From the NCBI GenBank assembly GCA_037501455.1, contig CM074858.1, positions 82,310,501-82,374,500 on the forward strand: 64,000 bases of DNA. Direction: 5' to 3'. The notes under the pieces are model-generated. The model did no database searches. It was not told the origin of the DNA and saw nothing but the letters and a program-made list of their open reading frames with translations. Shown in pieces: positions 46,354 through 59,733 of this stretch. Both the position numbers and the translations under genes were made by a program. This DNA comes from Lantana camara. Lineage: Eukaryota; Streptophyta; Magnoliopsida; Lamiales; Verbenaceae. How positions within the stretch are numbered: the first letter of the stretch is position 1; the number at the start of each line of letters is the position of its first letter.

Positions 46354-48707
46354 AGCTCCCACTTGCCCGTAAAAGCCATTTTGGTACTCTAAGTCCCATC
46401 TTCTCAAGATGCACTTTGAGAGCCTATTGACTTTGGGTGTTTCCAAAGTGGATCTGCTATATTCTTTGTTGATGTGACCCTCTTGTTTACACATCTCTTA
46501 GGAAACACCTTTTCCTTATAAAGTGATTCGTAATCACGTGTTCAGTCTCTTGGTGAGGTCTTGGTTCTCTTACTTGAGCAACCATCCATTTTATCATACA
46601 ATATGATAAAGGAGTTGTTTCATGCTAGGAACTTCATCTAACCAGTTAGATGGAGTTTCTTACCCAAACACTTAACTTAGCGTTATATAATACGACTAAG
46701 TTCTCAACTACGATAGTCGAGTTTTGCAATGTCCGTCCTTGGAACCCTTTTCCAACACATTGCATTACCATTCTGGTAGAAGTTGTATCCTTTCAATGAT
46801 TTCATAATCATCTATGTTTGATGAACGGTTACATCAAATATCCTTCTAACAACAAGATCTTTTGGGCTCTGTAAACTAACACATATCCTCATTTCTTCTC
46901 AAGTACTCTGAGGACATTCTTTACAGAAATCTAATGACCTTCTCTGAGGTCATATTAGATTCGACCCACTACGCTTAATGTTACGCCATATCAAGTCTAG
47001 TACATAATATTTCATACATTATGTACCCTTTCACTTAAAGGGATTTTGGACATTCTAACTTTTTAAAGTTATCTTAGGACACATACTCTTCAAAAGAGAT
47101 GTTCCATTGTCCATACTAAACTCCTTTTAGTATTATGGTTATGTACTCGTTTTGTGATAATCCATTTATGCTCTTAGATCTATCTTTTATAGATCTCAAT
47201 GTCGAGAATTTAGGACAATCACTAAGATCTTTCATGCCAAAGTGTTTCTTAAACAAGAATTGGTATCTTTCACGTCATCCTTGACATTCCTAATGAGAAG
47301 GATGTCATCTTCTAAAGAACCAAAATTGACTCTTACATCACTAACTATCATATGTACACTCTGAGACTTATTCGACTTCCATCTGTGTCAAACGATTTGA
47401 CTATACTATGGAATCAAATTGTCTAACTCCTAGAAGCTTTTATCAATCCACAGATTAACTTTAGGGATTTGCATACCTTATGCATACTCCCACTGAATAT
47501 GAGATTTATAGAAATGCCTTATTTCAGTCTCTTTCAATCTCATATTGAACAAGATAGTTTTCATATTCATTTATCATATCTCATAGTCAGAATATAAGGA
47601 TGTGGTAAATACAATCCAAATGGACTTTTGCATTTCAACCGTCAAGAAGGTTGTATGCTTTCATTCACTCGAAGCTGCACGAGCTTGATCCTATCAGGTG
47701 GATCAACCAAGGTCAAAACTTGGTTTGAGTATATGGAATCCATATTGGATTTCAAGGTTTGCTTACACTACTCAGATTCCAAATCTGACAGTGTCTCCTC
47801 TTCAACTAATTCCTTGGCTATCTAGGAACGTGTTCTAAACACGTCTTAAGAGAAGGGTTTCACACGTGTACATAGTCTAAAATTTGGCTAAGTTTTATCA
47901 GATGGGCTCGTTTCTCCTATATGTGGCGTGGATATTTATCCTCAAATTACTTTGAGGTCTGCTTGCTTGCCTTTCTTCTTCTATAGGAACGATTCCTTAA
48001 GAAAGGTACATTCCTTGAGAAAAACAACCTTTGTCCAAGGGAATCGCAGAAACGATATCCTATATTGTTGTATAAACTTGAACTCGTTTGAAGCTTATCT
48101 CCCACTATCCTCTTCACTTAAGAGGATTCCATTAAATTCTTGGATAAGAATAATTAGGGAATTTAGTATGCCACATTGCATAGTGCAACTAAAGGACTAA
48201 TTTTGGAAGGTACTAAATTCAAAATCTCTAACTGCATATTCTAGGAGTTTATTCCTAGAATGATTATAAGTCAGTAAAGCTTACTATGCAATGGACCATA
48301 TCCTATTAGGTTTCATTCCCTCATTCGGAAACACTAAGGTGTTCTCGAATTAGTTTACTGAGAGATAATCCTATTATCTCTAAGATGACTAAGGAATTAG
48401 TTGCTAAGATATTGGCTATCTCGATCATATCGATTTACCTATAACTTATGACTACTTCGGTTCCTAACCTCCTTTTGAAATTCTAAGAATTTCATATAAG
48501 TTTCAAATTTGTACTTCAACAAATATATTCATTCATAATGATTAAACTGACGATTGTATCTAGTGCTTACATTAAGCATCTTACACTCATCAGCATGGAT
48601 CGAAATCCACTATAATTTTGGAACGTTCCACATTTCTTATAAACGGAATTCAGGAACGCTTCCCACAAGACAAGATTTACAGAAAGTCAACTCTATAGGT
48701 TCATTTT
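46354..48707 (-). pseudogene. Copia C decayed pol
   Basis: Closely matches 7492-9850 in copia A, with the same frameshifts and the same LEDD replacement for YVDD (47304-47315). No long open frame. Ends at the insertion of LTR D after GGTTCATTTT. Confidence 0.82.
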
Positions 48708-51700
48708 TGTGACACCCCGTTTTCTCGAAGGGCGTTCTTACTACATCAACAAGTAAGTCTCTACACTTATGTGTGTTTAATTTAAGAGTTCTTGAATTAT
48801 GTGATTTAATGTAAATCCAATTTAATATGTGTTCATTCGAATTATTCTAAGATTAATTGCAACTTGATTAATTACGCGCATATTTAACCCTAACTATCTA
48901 ATTTGATTTAATTCAAATTTATTCCATGAAATAATTGTCAAGTTGATTTTAAATCCATCATGTTACTTAACTTGTTTAATTTCGGTTTACTTGAATTCCT
49001 TGAGATTAATTGTCAATCATGTGTTTACAAAGTGCCGCTAAATTATACGAAAAGTTTCTAAAATTAAATTGAATTAAACTCTAATTGATAAATCTCTATT
49101 TCACTTTTATTTGTAAAATTAATTTGGAGCTTGAATGTTTATTCGTAACTTTACCAATTTTATTTACGATTAATTGTACGCGATGTTTATCTTTGCTACG
49201 CGATAAGGATACCCGGTTGTATATAGCTTGTGCACAAGACACATTTCTCCCAATCCCTTTTCTCTCTCTCTCTCTCCTCTCCTCTCCCACTTTCTCTCTC
49301 CCGCGGGTTACTATCGCGGCTTCGGTTACGAGCCCATAACTCGATCTTTTCTCGACGGAATTCAACAAACGAATAGTCTATTTCGATTATCTCGGCGAGA
49401 CCGACGTAAGAGTACCAATTTCATGGCCTAACAACGAACGGTGGTGGAGTTATGGCCGGATTTCAGTAGCAGCGGCAGAGCTGTCAGACCGCCGCCACTT
49501 CGCCGGCATTTCGCGGCGTTTTCCGGCCACTTCCTTGGTACACGCGCCGAAGATCCAGCAAGAGGACTTCCCGGCGCAGCGGTTGACGTTGGTGGCGCGG
49601 CCATCGGAGCAGAGACGGCGCCGCACGCACCGCCCAAAGCTCGCGGCGGCGCCGCGAGTTACTGTAGCGGCGGCGGCAGAAACTTCGGCGGCCAACGGGG
49701 GCCTTTTCCGGCCATCTTTTGGTCTTGGGCTCTTCACGAAAGTTGTTCGGAACGATGAGAACTAGTGACCTGTGATCAGGCGACTCCAGATTCGGTGGTT
49801 TGGCGGTGGATCGGCGGCGGCAAAGTGGCGGTGCAACTGCGACACTAGCTCCGAGGATTTTTCCGGAAAGCTACCTTAGGGCTTTCGAAGAGCTCGTCAT
49901 GGGTAAGACAACACCTCTTTCGGATCGCATTTTGTTTTACCGGTTTGGAAGTAATTTGAGTTTGAAGATTTAGGGTTTTCGTGCTCTTAGATTTCAGATC
50001 TACTACAATCGGCTTGGAATTTCCAGAAATTGATTGAGGATTCAGAACGGGCACGAAGACTTCATTCAGGACTGATTTTTTGGGATTTTTCCGGCGATCT
50101 TCGGCGGCGGCCCGGTGGCGTTCCGGCCAAATTCCGGTAGCTACAGTGGTGGCGTTCCGGCGGCGTCTGGTCAGAATGTTCGTCTCGTTGTGGTGAGTTC
50201 AACGCCACTTTCCGTTCGTTAATCGGACACTCGATCTATTTATTATGAATTATTTTGCGTAATTGTGATTATTTGAATTAATTGTTTTAAGTGCAAATAA
50301 ATTAGTTATTGTTGGTTTGTTGATCGAGATGTATTCCAATCGTATATGAAAACATGTATTGAATGGATTGTGATATGCATGAATGTTTCAATTTACAATT
50401 TGAATCCCGATGTGATGAATTTATGCTATGTGTTTAGATATGAAGGGGTGTTAGTGTAATATTTAGAAACTAATCTTTTATGTGACTAAATGAACTTGAA
50501 TGATATTTTAGAAGAACGAACATGTTGTGATTTCTCTATATGAATTTGAGACGTTCTCAATGTTATGTTTGTTGTAAATTGTGTTTCAAATATAAAATTG
50601 AGATACATGAAAGATGCTTGAATAACTTAAGACTTGATGCATGATAGGAGTTAGAATTGTAATATCTTGATTTACTCTTATTACTTGAAAATGGTATATT
50701 ATGAATTACGATAAATTGATAATTGTCATCCTTTGTAAATAATTAATTCCTAGTTGAATAATTGTATAAACACTTTAAATGAACAATTATGCTTAGTAAT
50801 CAACTAAGGGGATATATGTGTAATGATTCTAAACTTTTATAAAGGACTTAGGGGATGTAAGTGTAATATTTATGAAACTATGAATGTGACTTGAGCTTGT
50901 GTACCAAACATATTGTGAAGTTGTAAAGTATGGTCTTAAGTGAATTAAATGCACTCTTTATTGTATCAAGCATGCCATCTACGTACAACAACTTTGTATG
51001 TTTATATGATCAAGTTGCTCTTACTTATGCACTTTATAACTCGACATGAACTTGATGCTTAATTATAATATTGAACCCTGTGACATTGGATGATTTAATA
51101 TGCATTTCGTGAATACATTGACTTCCTAAATTGATCTTGCATCTTTGGATATGGAATTGCATGATGGTTGCTTGTAAATATGACCTTGTTGAGCATTGAT
51201 ATGCCTTGAATGACCACGACACCTTATCCAAGCACAACATGAACACTTATTCATAACCACGATCATGTTGAGCAATGCCGTGCGTCTTGTTTGGTTCATA
51301 TAGAGTCTAAGTCTGGGCTTCTGTATGTCTTGTCACAGAGTTTGGTGGTGCCGGTGGGCCCGAGGTTTAGAGTGTTTGGCCCTTCACACTCTCAGACTCT
51401 ACTTTCACGAGGTGAGGTTTAGGATTTTGTATAGTTACGCGACCTATGGCCTTGATATGCTGATTGCAACCCTTGCATGTGAGTATATCTATTATAAATA
51501 CGTATGTGTTGGATATGATATGTTTATGACCTTCTGAATCAACTCTGTTTGGAAAATTAAATATGAAAGCATATGTAAGCTGTTTTGAAAAGTACTTTAC
51601 GTTATGTTCTGTAGCGAGATTGCCATGAAAAATTGGCGTATGTGATCCGTCGTGATCTGTTATGTTGTGATCCGTTGTGATCTGTGTGTGGATCGATCCT

Positions 51701-52769
51701 GGTGAGCTGCGGAATGGGTACCCCCGGGACGGTTAGGGCCGTCGGGGCATTTATCCATTGCGTAGTTCCATTTGAGATATCATTGTGCGACCTTAGGGTG
51801 ATGAGGGAGGCGTGGTATCTTGAGCCTTCGGCTAAGGCCGGGGAGGACTCTTGTGGGTTCGCAACCCCTTGAGGGTGAGTCTATTTTAGACGGTTTATTC
51901 TCGATGGTATGGGGACGGTACATCTCCTCCATCATTGGTGTAGAGGTTGGATTGATTTTGATTTATGTTATGAGGAGTTGAGGTTGGAAGCTCGTACTCG
52001 CCGAGCAGTTGATTATGTTATGTTATGGAATTATGAATCGGGATAGAGTCTTTCTGGAAAATAGTTTCAAAACTTATATCTATATCTTATTCGGGTTCTT
52101 TCAAAACGTTTTGGTATGTAACACCTATCCCCGGTTCATGAGTCCATCCTTTTTATTCTGTGCTATGCTCCTTATATATATATTGTGGGTGTGCGTTAGC
52201 CCCCTCACTAGGTCAAGTTGACTGACCCCTCATTTACACTTTTAGTTGCAGGATTGTTGGCGTTTGCTAGGGGGAAGTGAGTCCTTTGAGTTGCACTTCG
52301 TCGGTCTAGTCTTTCTATTTGCATTTGTCTTTTCATACACTTTACTTATGCTTTGACTTGTAGACTTGAGATTATACTTTACTATTCGGTAGCCCTGCGT
52401 GGCACTCTCATTCGGCCCTTGTGGCACTTGATGATTATTACTTTATGTTGATATTCGGGACTAGGGATCTATGCTAGTTGAACCCGTCACCTGCTTTGTT
52501 TGTTGATCTATTATTCGGGATTAGGTATCTATGCTAGTTGAACCCGTCACCTGCTTTGTATGTTTTGTTTTAAATGCTTCCGCTATCTATTGATGTTGGT
52601 TTTAATTGCTTCCGCGCTCTGAGTTTTGGTCAAGTTAGATCCGCCTAGCCTAGTGTGTGAGTTGGTCTCCCGTTCGCTCTGATTCGGATTCGGGCATGGA
52701 CTTTCATTTCATGCTTCGGGTCTGGGTCATAGTGCGGGGGATGTGGCATCCTCCGTTTGGGGTGTTACA
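48708..52769 (+). mobile_element. Solo LTR D, about 4.1 kb
   Basis: TGTGACACCCC to GGTGTTACA, TSD ATTTT at 48703-48707 and 52770-52774; the empty site is visible near 9855 in copia A. Its last 600 bp share the Tekay LTR layout (TATATATATA at 52183, CCCTCACT, CCGCCTAGCC, a hairpin at 52677-52732, then CATAGTGCGGGGGATGTGGC). The first kilobase has TTGTATATAG near 49216, a CT-rich run (49260-49300) and a GC-rich block (49440-49800). ORFs in the GC block are short and overlapping on both strands. It may be an unusually long Tekay-type LTR or hold a further insertion I cannot delimit. Confidence 0.75.
52453..52560 (+). repeat. 60-bp tandem duplication in LTR D
   Basis: A unit beginning ATTCGGGACTAGGGATCTAT at 52453 is repeated from 52513 with two or three changes. 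Confidence 0.75.
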
Positions 52770-52774
52770 ATTTT

Positions 52775-55465
52775 CATAGAATGATCCTAAGGTGTCTAAC
52801 TTGCTAATCCTTTTATATCTCAACATTCCAAAGTAATTCGAAGCTTTGTCATCTCACTTACTTTTGTTATCTCGTTTGTATGTTCAGAACATTAGTGCCT
52901 TGAGTCTTTGCACAACGGATTATGCAGAATTGACTCAAGACTAGTGAATTCTATTCCTAGTAGAATTACTAAACGAGGTAACATTTCAGAGTACTCATAC
53001 TCTTTGCAGTTCCCTTTCAAAGTCCTTATTTGCTACCATAGAAGCAAACGTCCAATTTGATCTCTAGTGTCTTTTGGGCGTACCCCTTACATGCCCCTCC
53101 ATTGGGCTCTTAAGGGTTTCTTCTTCTTTAGGCCTTCAAGCCTTTAACTTAGTGAGTCTAGAAGAAGAATTAACCATCACAACCTTTTGTTCCTTCTTAA
53201 GGATACTCTCAACCATTATCAACTTAAATGATTAACTATGCTACATTAGCATCATTCTAGTTGAGCATAAAGGGTTTGAATGATAGTCGAAGCAATGTAA
53301 GCAATCAGTGCATTGAGAACTCTTTTCTCAGTTGATGATTGAGACCATAAGGTCTTCAAATAAGATCTTTAGACCTTGTTCGTGTGCACTTGTTTCCTCA
53401 TTTGGAATATTGAATAATTCCATAATGTTATAACTTGTAACATTTTTATGAGGTGGTTCAATTGCTCTTAAGTGGTTTGGAGAAATCCATTCACTTCAGA
53501 TCGCATCTCTCTTGGCCCGGGTCGAATTTTCACAATTGAAAATCTCGCCTTATAGAGAACAATTTCTCTTTTCGGATTCTAAAATGAATTTTAGGGTCCG
53601 AAGCCAATCAGAGTTAGTTAGGACTTAGTCAACTCTTTTGACTTAAGGATGGATACGAATGGGTTTGCATTTCATATTGTAGAGAATCACAGAACTACAA
53701 CCTAGATGCTAAGTAGAGAAAAAAGTGAGCATGCTGAATTATAACGATATACAAAAGATAAGGTCTTTAATCTAATGTAGCTCCCACTGTTTTTCAAAGA
53801 TCTATAATTCTCAAAGATCTAAGAGGAATGCTTTTCCCAATGGGTACTAAGATCCTAAGCATTTTACCTCAAACCCACGACTCGCGGACATTCTAAGTAA
53901 AACCCTAGGTAGGTACAACTTACCAATTCTAACACCTTTAGAACTCTTAGTAATTGTTTTGCATCACCTATCTTTCAATATGGACCCATAACTCGTGCGA
54001 CATCCATATTTACTTAGGCGTTAAGCTAGACCCATCAATCATAAGATCATGATCAAAACTTAGTTCGAACGACCCACGACTCGAGGACATCGCCCTTGCC
54101 AAAATTAACCACGAAATATTGATCATTTAAAATGATCAATCAGGTAACTAAGAACTAATAAGCTCCACTAGCTATCCCACGACTCGCGGACAATAACTAG
54201 CTTTACTTACTAAACTTAAAACCTATTGATGGAATGCTAGGAATTTAATTCAAAATTTGCATCTCGAATTAAATACCTATTATTCGAAATGAGCTTAATA
54301 TTTAATGGGAATTTTCGAATCAAACGAAGAGTTGTTCGGTTCGACCTCACCAACATATATGTTATCCAATTTAATTAGTCTTGATTAATGCAAGTACAAC
54401 TTAAATGCATTTCAAACAAGCACATAAACAGATAACATGTCCGAGCATGATACTAACATGTAATGATCATGGGTTCTACCTATCTTATGCGTGATATGTA
54501 GGAGCCACTCCACAATCACAAGTTCTAACATACATGCCACATAAACAGTTTAAATCACATAAGGGAAAGCGGTAACAAAATACGAGCCCTATCTCTATTA
54601 CATTTTTACAATTGAGATTCCCCTCCCTAACATGTTGAGGGGTCTTCACTTATGGCCTCCTTGTTACTTGAATGTGGTTCATCTTACTCCATGGGTGCAT
54701 TGTCTCCAAAATGAAAATAAAACCTCACCACCTATCTCTACTCTCAAATTACAATAAAAGGAAAAAGACATAAAGTAATAAGGCTCAATCTTCATATTGG
54801 CCTTAGACAATTACACGGGGCATACCCCGACCTCAAAACAGTAATATGGAAAGCCACATAATAAATCACATAACAGTACGCACATAAGTGAGGCTCCAAC
54901 CTCAATTGAAAAACGCAACTATAGGGCTCCAACCCCAATTTAAACCATCCATGTGCATAAATTAAAACCATACATAAGTCTAAACCCATGATCACCTAAC
55001 ATGCATAAATTGCAAGAATTTATATTTAACCAATAAATTAAAATTCTCGCTTTAAGCTCTAATAGCTTAAAACACGACTTAGATGCAATTCTTGTTTAAG
55101 AGTCTTTTCAATAAAAACCGAAAAACAATAGACTAATAAAATTCCAATTAATTTCTGAAAATTAATAATTTTATTATTTCAATATTTTCAGAAAATAAAG
55201 TTTGCAATTTTTTTTTTCAAAATTTAAATCGATCAACTTCTCAAAAATCCCAATTTAATCAAAAATTTAAAAATATTGATTTTAGCAAAACTGATTTTAA
55301 AAGATAAAATTAAAATAAAATTAAATGGGATTTTAAGGACCGAAAATACGAAACACGAGAAACACGAAAACACGGCCCCGGGACGACGCGGGATCAGCCG
55401 CCCGCCGCACAGGAACGCGTGCAAGGGCGCGCGCCTGGCGTGCTCACGCTGGCGGCGATACTAGT
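52775..55465 (-). pseudogene. Copia C decayed gag and shortened leader
   Basis: Continues from 48707 after LTR D and matches about 9860-12460 of copia A. It keeps the four-copy leader motif (53874-54192). After a short GC-rich stretch (55370-55460) it reaches the LTR directly. The hairpins, the following few hundred bases and a recognisable PBS are missing; GCGATACTAG stands where TCTGATACCAC is expected. Confidence 0.8.
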
Positions 55466-57739
55466 TGTTGGAAAACAGGAATCAGAAAGCAGCGAAATTT
55501 AAAAATTTTTCCAACAAAAGGATCTTGGACTCGCAATCGTGTATCCAAATTCGTAGAGATCAAGAAACTCGCTTGGGTAGTAGCTTTCTTGACACGTTTT
55601 GAGCCGCCCTCAAACGCGCTTCATGCGGTAATGGTAACCCGTTCCTTGAAATCTCTTTCTACTTCAGAATCCATTATAGGGATAACAATCCACACCAACC
55701 TGGATTCAAATCATGTTAGGGAAGTTCTTAACGATATAACACAAAGAAAGAAATATGAAACGAGAAAGGCATGATTGAAACTCCCTTCGAAAACCAGTTT
55801 TGCGAAAGTAGAAATCTGTCAGCCATAAAACCCTCGTGAAAAAATTCATCCTTCAGGATATGGACGAACGGTTTTCGCCATCTTCTTTGGTTCGATTTTT
55901 TCACTCGTTTCATGTTGGGTTCAGAATCGTTTCATCATCCCTTCTGATCGTTTTGCTTGATCCCCATTTTTTGGTAAAGCTCGAATCTTCAAAACTTCTA
56001 ACTTGAAGCTCTCTAGAGATAGTCCACCAACTTGGCTACAATCTAACTAGTAAGGATGCTAGTTCTCTAGTTAGTGTTTAGGCTTAACCTAGGGTTTCGT
56101 TTATCTTGGAGAAAGGATGGTGTTCAACACATGAACCAAAAGAATTCTCAATTAGCTCTAAGGGGAGCTCGGGCTCCCCTATTTATAAGAAGGGGAGGAC
56201 CGAAAATCCTAGCCCTTATGGACTAAGGATTTGGTCCCTCACTCCTATTAATTGATCATCAAGTAATTTTGACTTTGACTTTGAATTCAAATTCAAATCA
56301 ACTTTCAAGAGAGCTAAAAATATCCAAACTATTTTTGGATAATTTTATACTTTATTTATTTAAAATAAATAACTTATTTTATCTAATTAATTAATTAACA
56401 ATTAATTAACTAGATTATTTTTCTCCAAAATAAGACTTTCTTTTTAATTCAAAATTAAACCAAAGTCTATTAAATAATTAATAAATTAATTATTTAATAT
56501 TTAATCAAATAAACATGTGTGGCACACGTGTCCCAATGACACGTGTCCAGTCACGTGACCCACACGTGTGGTTTCACACGTGTGGAACCCTCTAGGCCCG
56601 ATTAACTCGTTTAATCATTTCAAAGCCTCAACTCATGTAACCAAGTTGTTGTGTGTGACCCTCTAGGTTCTCAATTCAATTAGCAGTGACCCTAATTAAT
56701 TAATTCACTAATTAATTAATCAGTCCACAGATTAAACGACCATAGTCTAGCAACAGGTGTTTAACCCCTAGCTGAATTGGAATATTCGGATTCGACAGAA
56801 CCTTTAAGTCATCAATTCATGTGAGATACAATCCTCCTACTTACTATCTCTCAACCAAGATCTAGGGCAAGGGAATAATTAGAACCCTAATAATCTGGTC
56901 TTAAAGCTAAGTGCATTTCATATCCACTTGATCTCAATCCAAGAAACCCTTTTCTTGATGTCTTGATCTACTGCCTTGGCCAAGGACTCCATATCGCATA
57001 TGAATGACTTACACAATAAGAGATCACCTTGCATATGCAAGTGTAGGTCCTTTCTTGATTCTCATTCACTTTCATGAGTCACTTGTGCAGCCCCAGCATA
57101 AGCCTTGAATCAGTTGTCTAAGGTGACACCCTTTAAAGCTTATACCAAAGACTACAGAGTTAACTCATAAAGTGACATGGAACCTCAAGTCTAAGGACCA
57201 ATTAATCACATCAATGACTCGTGAGATATTTCCTAATCTGGAAGTTTCCATTTCCTGAAATAGAAACTTCCTTTCCCATTTAGGAATCTTCTCACACGGG
57301 GCACCTCAGTGAACTTACTTATTGAAGTAAGCACCCTCATGTATCACGCACGTATCAACTATACACTTTGCACCTCCATGAAACAAGGTGGTCCTTCTTA
57401 AGGGCATGATCCCACAAGCAAGCCTTAGAGGAGTCAGGTTGACACTCCCACTGTCTGTAGGACTCATCGGCTTGGAGTATTTTACTAATCATGACTTATG
57501 TGATATAGGGCTCGTTTCATGAACCATTTCACCTAAATGGTAGAGTCCTAAAGTCATCAGGATTAGGGGAGTTCTCATACATGCACAGCTAAAGTAAACG
57601 CATACCAAACAAGAGCATATAAAGAAGTGCTTACCTATGATATTAATCAATCGTATATTATTCAAAGATTGTCTGTGATACTAGGAAAGTCCCAAAATGG
57701 ATTACGTCGAATCGGTTTTCTAGGGCACTATTCCTAACA
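55466..57739 (-). mobile_element. Copia C right (5') LTR
   Basis: TGTTGG to CCTAACA, 2274 bp. TATA and palindrome at 56161-56186 with one mismatch in the palindrome. G-box cluster 56525-56582, one hexamer of the family set having become CATGTG. Confidence 0.88.
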
Positions 57740-58131
57740 CTCTTTTCCTTCTCTTCATTCATTTAAGGTATGAGCTTAGTTGGGGAAATACATGAATATA
57801 TATATGAGAGCTAGGGTTATGTGTTGAGCTTGGTAATTTATATTTTAGTTGTTGAAAGCATGATTATATGGTTATAGCTTGGATTTGATGCATATATTGT
57901 GAAGGTTATAAGCTTGGAGCATGAGTTCATTTGTGGGTTTGATCTTGATGATTCTTGATGATTAAGCATGGATTTAAGTGTTTATATTAGTTATTATTGA
58001 ACTATAAGTATGTAAGCATGTTTATTTCATGATTTATATGCATTTAGAGCTTGTTATGTGATCATTTGTGCATTTATGGTTTTGGTTCGTTTTCCCCTGC
58101 ATAACTGCTCTGTTTCTGTAATTTGCAGAAA

Positions 58132-58363
58132 CTGGGAACGGTCGTTCCCGCCTTAGTGCATTTTGGGAACGGGCGTTCCCAGGCTTCTGTGTGTGTTTAG
58201 GCCAGCGAGACTGGTAACGACCGTTCCCACTTTGGCCTGTGTGCAGGAAGGGCCGTTCCCAGCCAAAGCGTATTTTAATTTTAATAAAACGCTGGCGCGT
58301 TTCTGAAGGGCCATGGGAACGACCCTTCCTATTTTCAAAGGGAAGCCGGAACGGCCGTTCCCG
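58132..58363 (+). promoter_or_regulatory. GGGAACGGCCGTTCCC palindrome array in LTR G
   Basis: Six copies or variants, including GGGAACGGTCGTTCCC near 58134, GGGAACGGGCGTTCCC near 58165 and GGAACGGCCGTTCC near 58349. Same relative place as in E and F. Confidence 0.75.
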
Positions 58364-59636
58364 CATGCCTGAAAGAACAAAACATTCTGCATAAAAGTGC
58401 ATTTTTAACACCTCGTTCCAACGGCTTCTTTGACCCCGATTTGCTTTTATATGATCCATAATGAAGTGAAACAAGATGTTTTCATGCCACATTGCATTTT
58501 GTTCGTCGTCTCGTTGCATTTTCGCCGTTCGTCATATTTGGTACATTTTGAGTCGTGTCTTATGTACACTTGTCTTTGTTGCACAGACCAGCACACCAGT
58601 GACGTGGAGTGGGCTTCTTAGGCCGTGTCTTTCTCTTTATTTTGTCGGTACAGGTGAGGTTTAATTTCTAGATATATATAGAACCATTACAACCCTTGCG
58701 TGAACTTTAAGCCAAAAGGTATCTATATATCTATAGTTTCCTAACTCTATTGATTTTCAACTGATTTATTGAATTGTATCGTATTGATTGATCGTGTTTT
58801 GGGCGAGTATATTGTACCGTGCACTGTGGGCCCGAGAGTTAGTGTTTGAGCCAACCGGGAAAGCATGGGCTGACGGGTAACTCTTACACTCCTCTCAACC
58901 GTGGGGATGAACCCTGAATCCACCAGGAGGTTTGGTGGAGGAAGGAGTCCCGTGCGTGGGAGTCATGTTCCCGACGTACACCGTGTTTACCATGGATGGA
59001 TCGGGCCTTGCAAACCCACCATCATTGGAGGAAGAAGGAGTTATTGAAACTGCTACGTGTGCACTGTAATTGATTGTGTGATCGCTTAATTAATTAATTA
59101 AAAGTATCGTGATTGTACACTGTCGGAGTCAGGTTGGAGAATTGCCCTCACTCGCCGGGCCACTGTAATTGAAAATGATTGATTGTTAAATCTGATAGTT
59201 GTAATCTCGGGCGAGCTCTATGTTGTTATTGAAGTTAGATTGACTTCGTTTATAAAACCTTACCCGAGGTTATGATTTGCATGTTATCTGCGTTTATATC
59301 TATTATGCCCCTCGCTCAGTCTGTGATAGACTGACACCTCACTTTTCAGTTTTGCAGGTTGTGTGCTAGGCGGGATTGGTGTCGAGTCAAGTCTTTCTTT
59401 TCGGGTCTAGCACGTGTCCATCCTACTTTGTTGCATATGTATTGTTATCTACTGTTTTATGAAATGTTATGTATTTGAGAGATGATAATGTATTGATATG
59501 TAATGTTAGGTTCTGGGTTTACTTGATAAATGCTCGTGAATGGCATGCTTATGTTTATTCCTTTTTGCATTGTGGTATTTGGTTTGGGGTTAGTCCCGCC
59601 TAGCTAGTTAGTCTTTATTTTCTTGTCACCCGTTCG

Positions 59637-59690
59637 CTATGGCTCAGTTCATGTATGGATTGTCCGTTTCATATGTGGACTGAGCTATAG
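59637..59690 (+). other. Conserved LTR 3' hairpin (copy in G)
   Basis: CTATGGCTCAGTTCA pairs with TGGACTGAGCTATAG around a loop containing ATGTATGGA and TTTCATATG. Equivalent, differently spelled stems occur at 36332-36387 (F), 60469-60520 (E), 52677-52732 (D) and about 23006-23065 on minus (Tekay). Followed each time by a GTGCGGGGGATGTGGCACC-like stretch. Confidence 0.65.
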
Positions 59691-59733
59691 TGCGGGGGAT
59701 GTGGCACCTTTGCACTTCGGGTGTTACATGTAC

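Larger units (their letters stand above)
44095..57739 (-). mobile_element. Copia C, non-autonomous, with nested solo LTR D
   Basis: Minus strand, TSD CTCTT (44090-44094 and 57740-57744). LTRs 44095-46353 (2259 bp) and 55466-57739 (2274 bp). The internal region matches the decayed type of copia A, not copia B. The 5' leader is shortened and the PBS is altered. Solo LTR D sits in the internal region. Confidence 0.88.
43685..59728 (+). mobile_element. Solo LTR G (Tekay-like), interrupted by copia C
   Basis: Pieces 43685-44094 and 57745-59728, about 2.4 kb in all, TGTAACGCCCC to GGGTGTTACA. TSD TGTAC at 43680-43684 and 59729-59733. Landmarks: palindrome array 58132-58363, TTTATATCTATTATG near 59293, GCTAGGCGGGA near 59365 and its complement at 59594, hairpin 59637-59690. 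It is inserted in an LTR of its own family (E). Confidence 0.88.

Noticed and set aside
49441..49765. ORFs of 76-105 residues on both strands in LTR D
   Set aside because: Same GC-composition effect: open on both strands, no domain, no start context. Kept only as a note in finding on LTR D.
58034..58519. 161-residue minus-strand ORF in solo LTR G
   Set aside because: Runs across the palindrome array; the repeats create an apparent repeated peptide. No counterpart kept in E or F.
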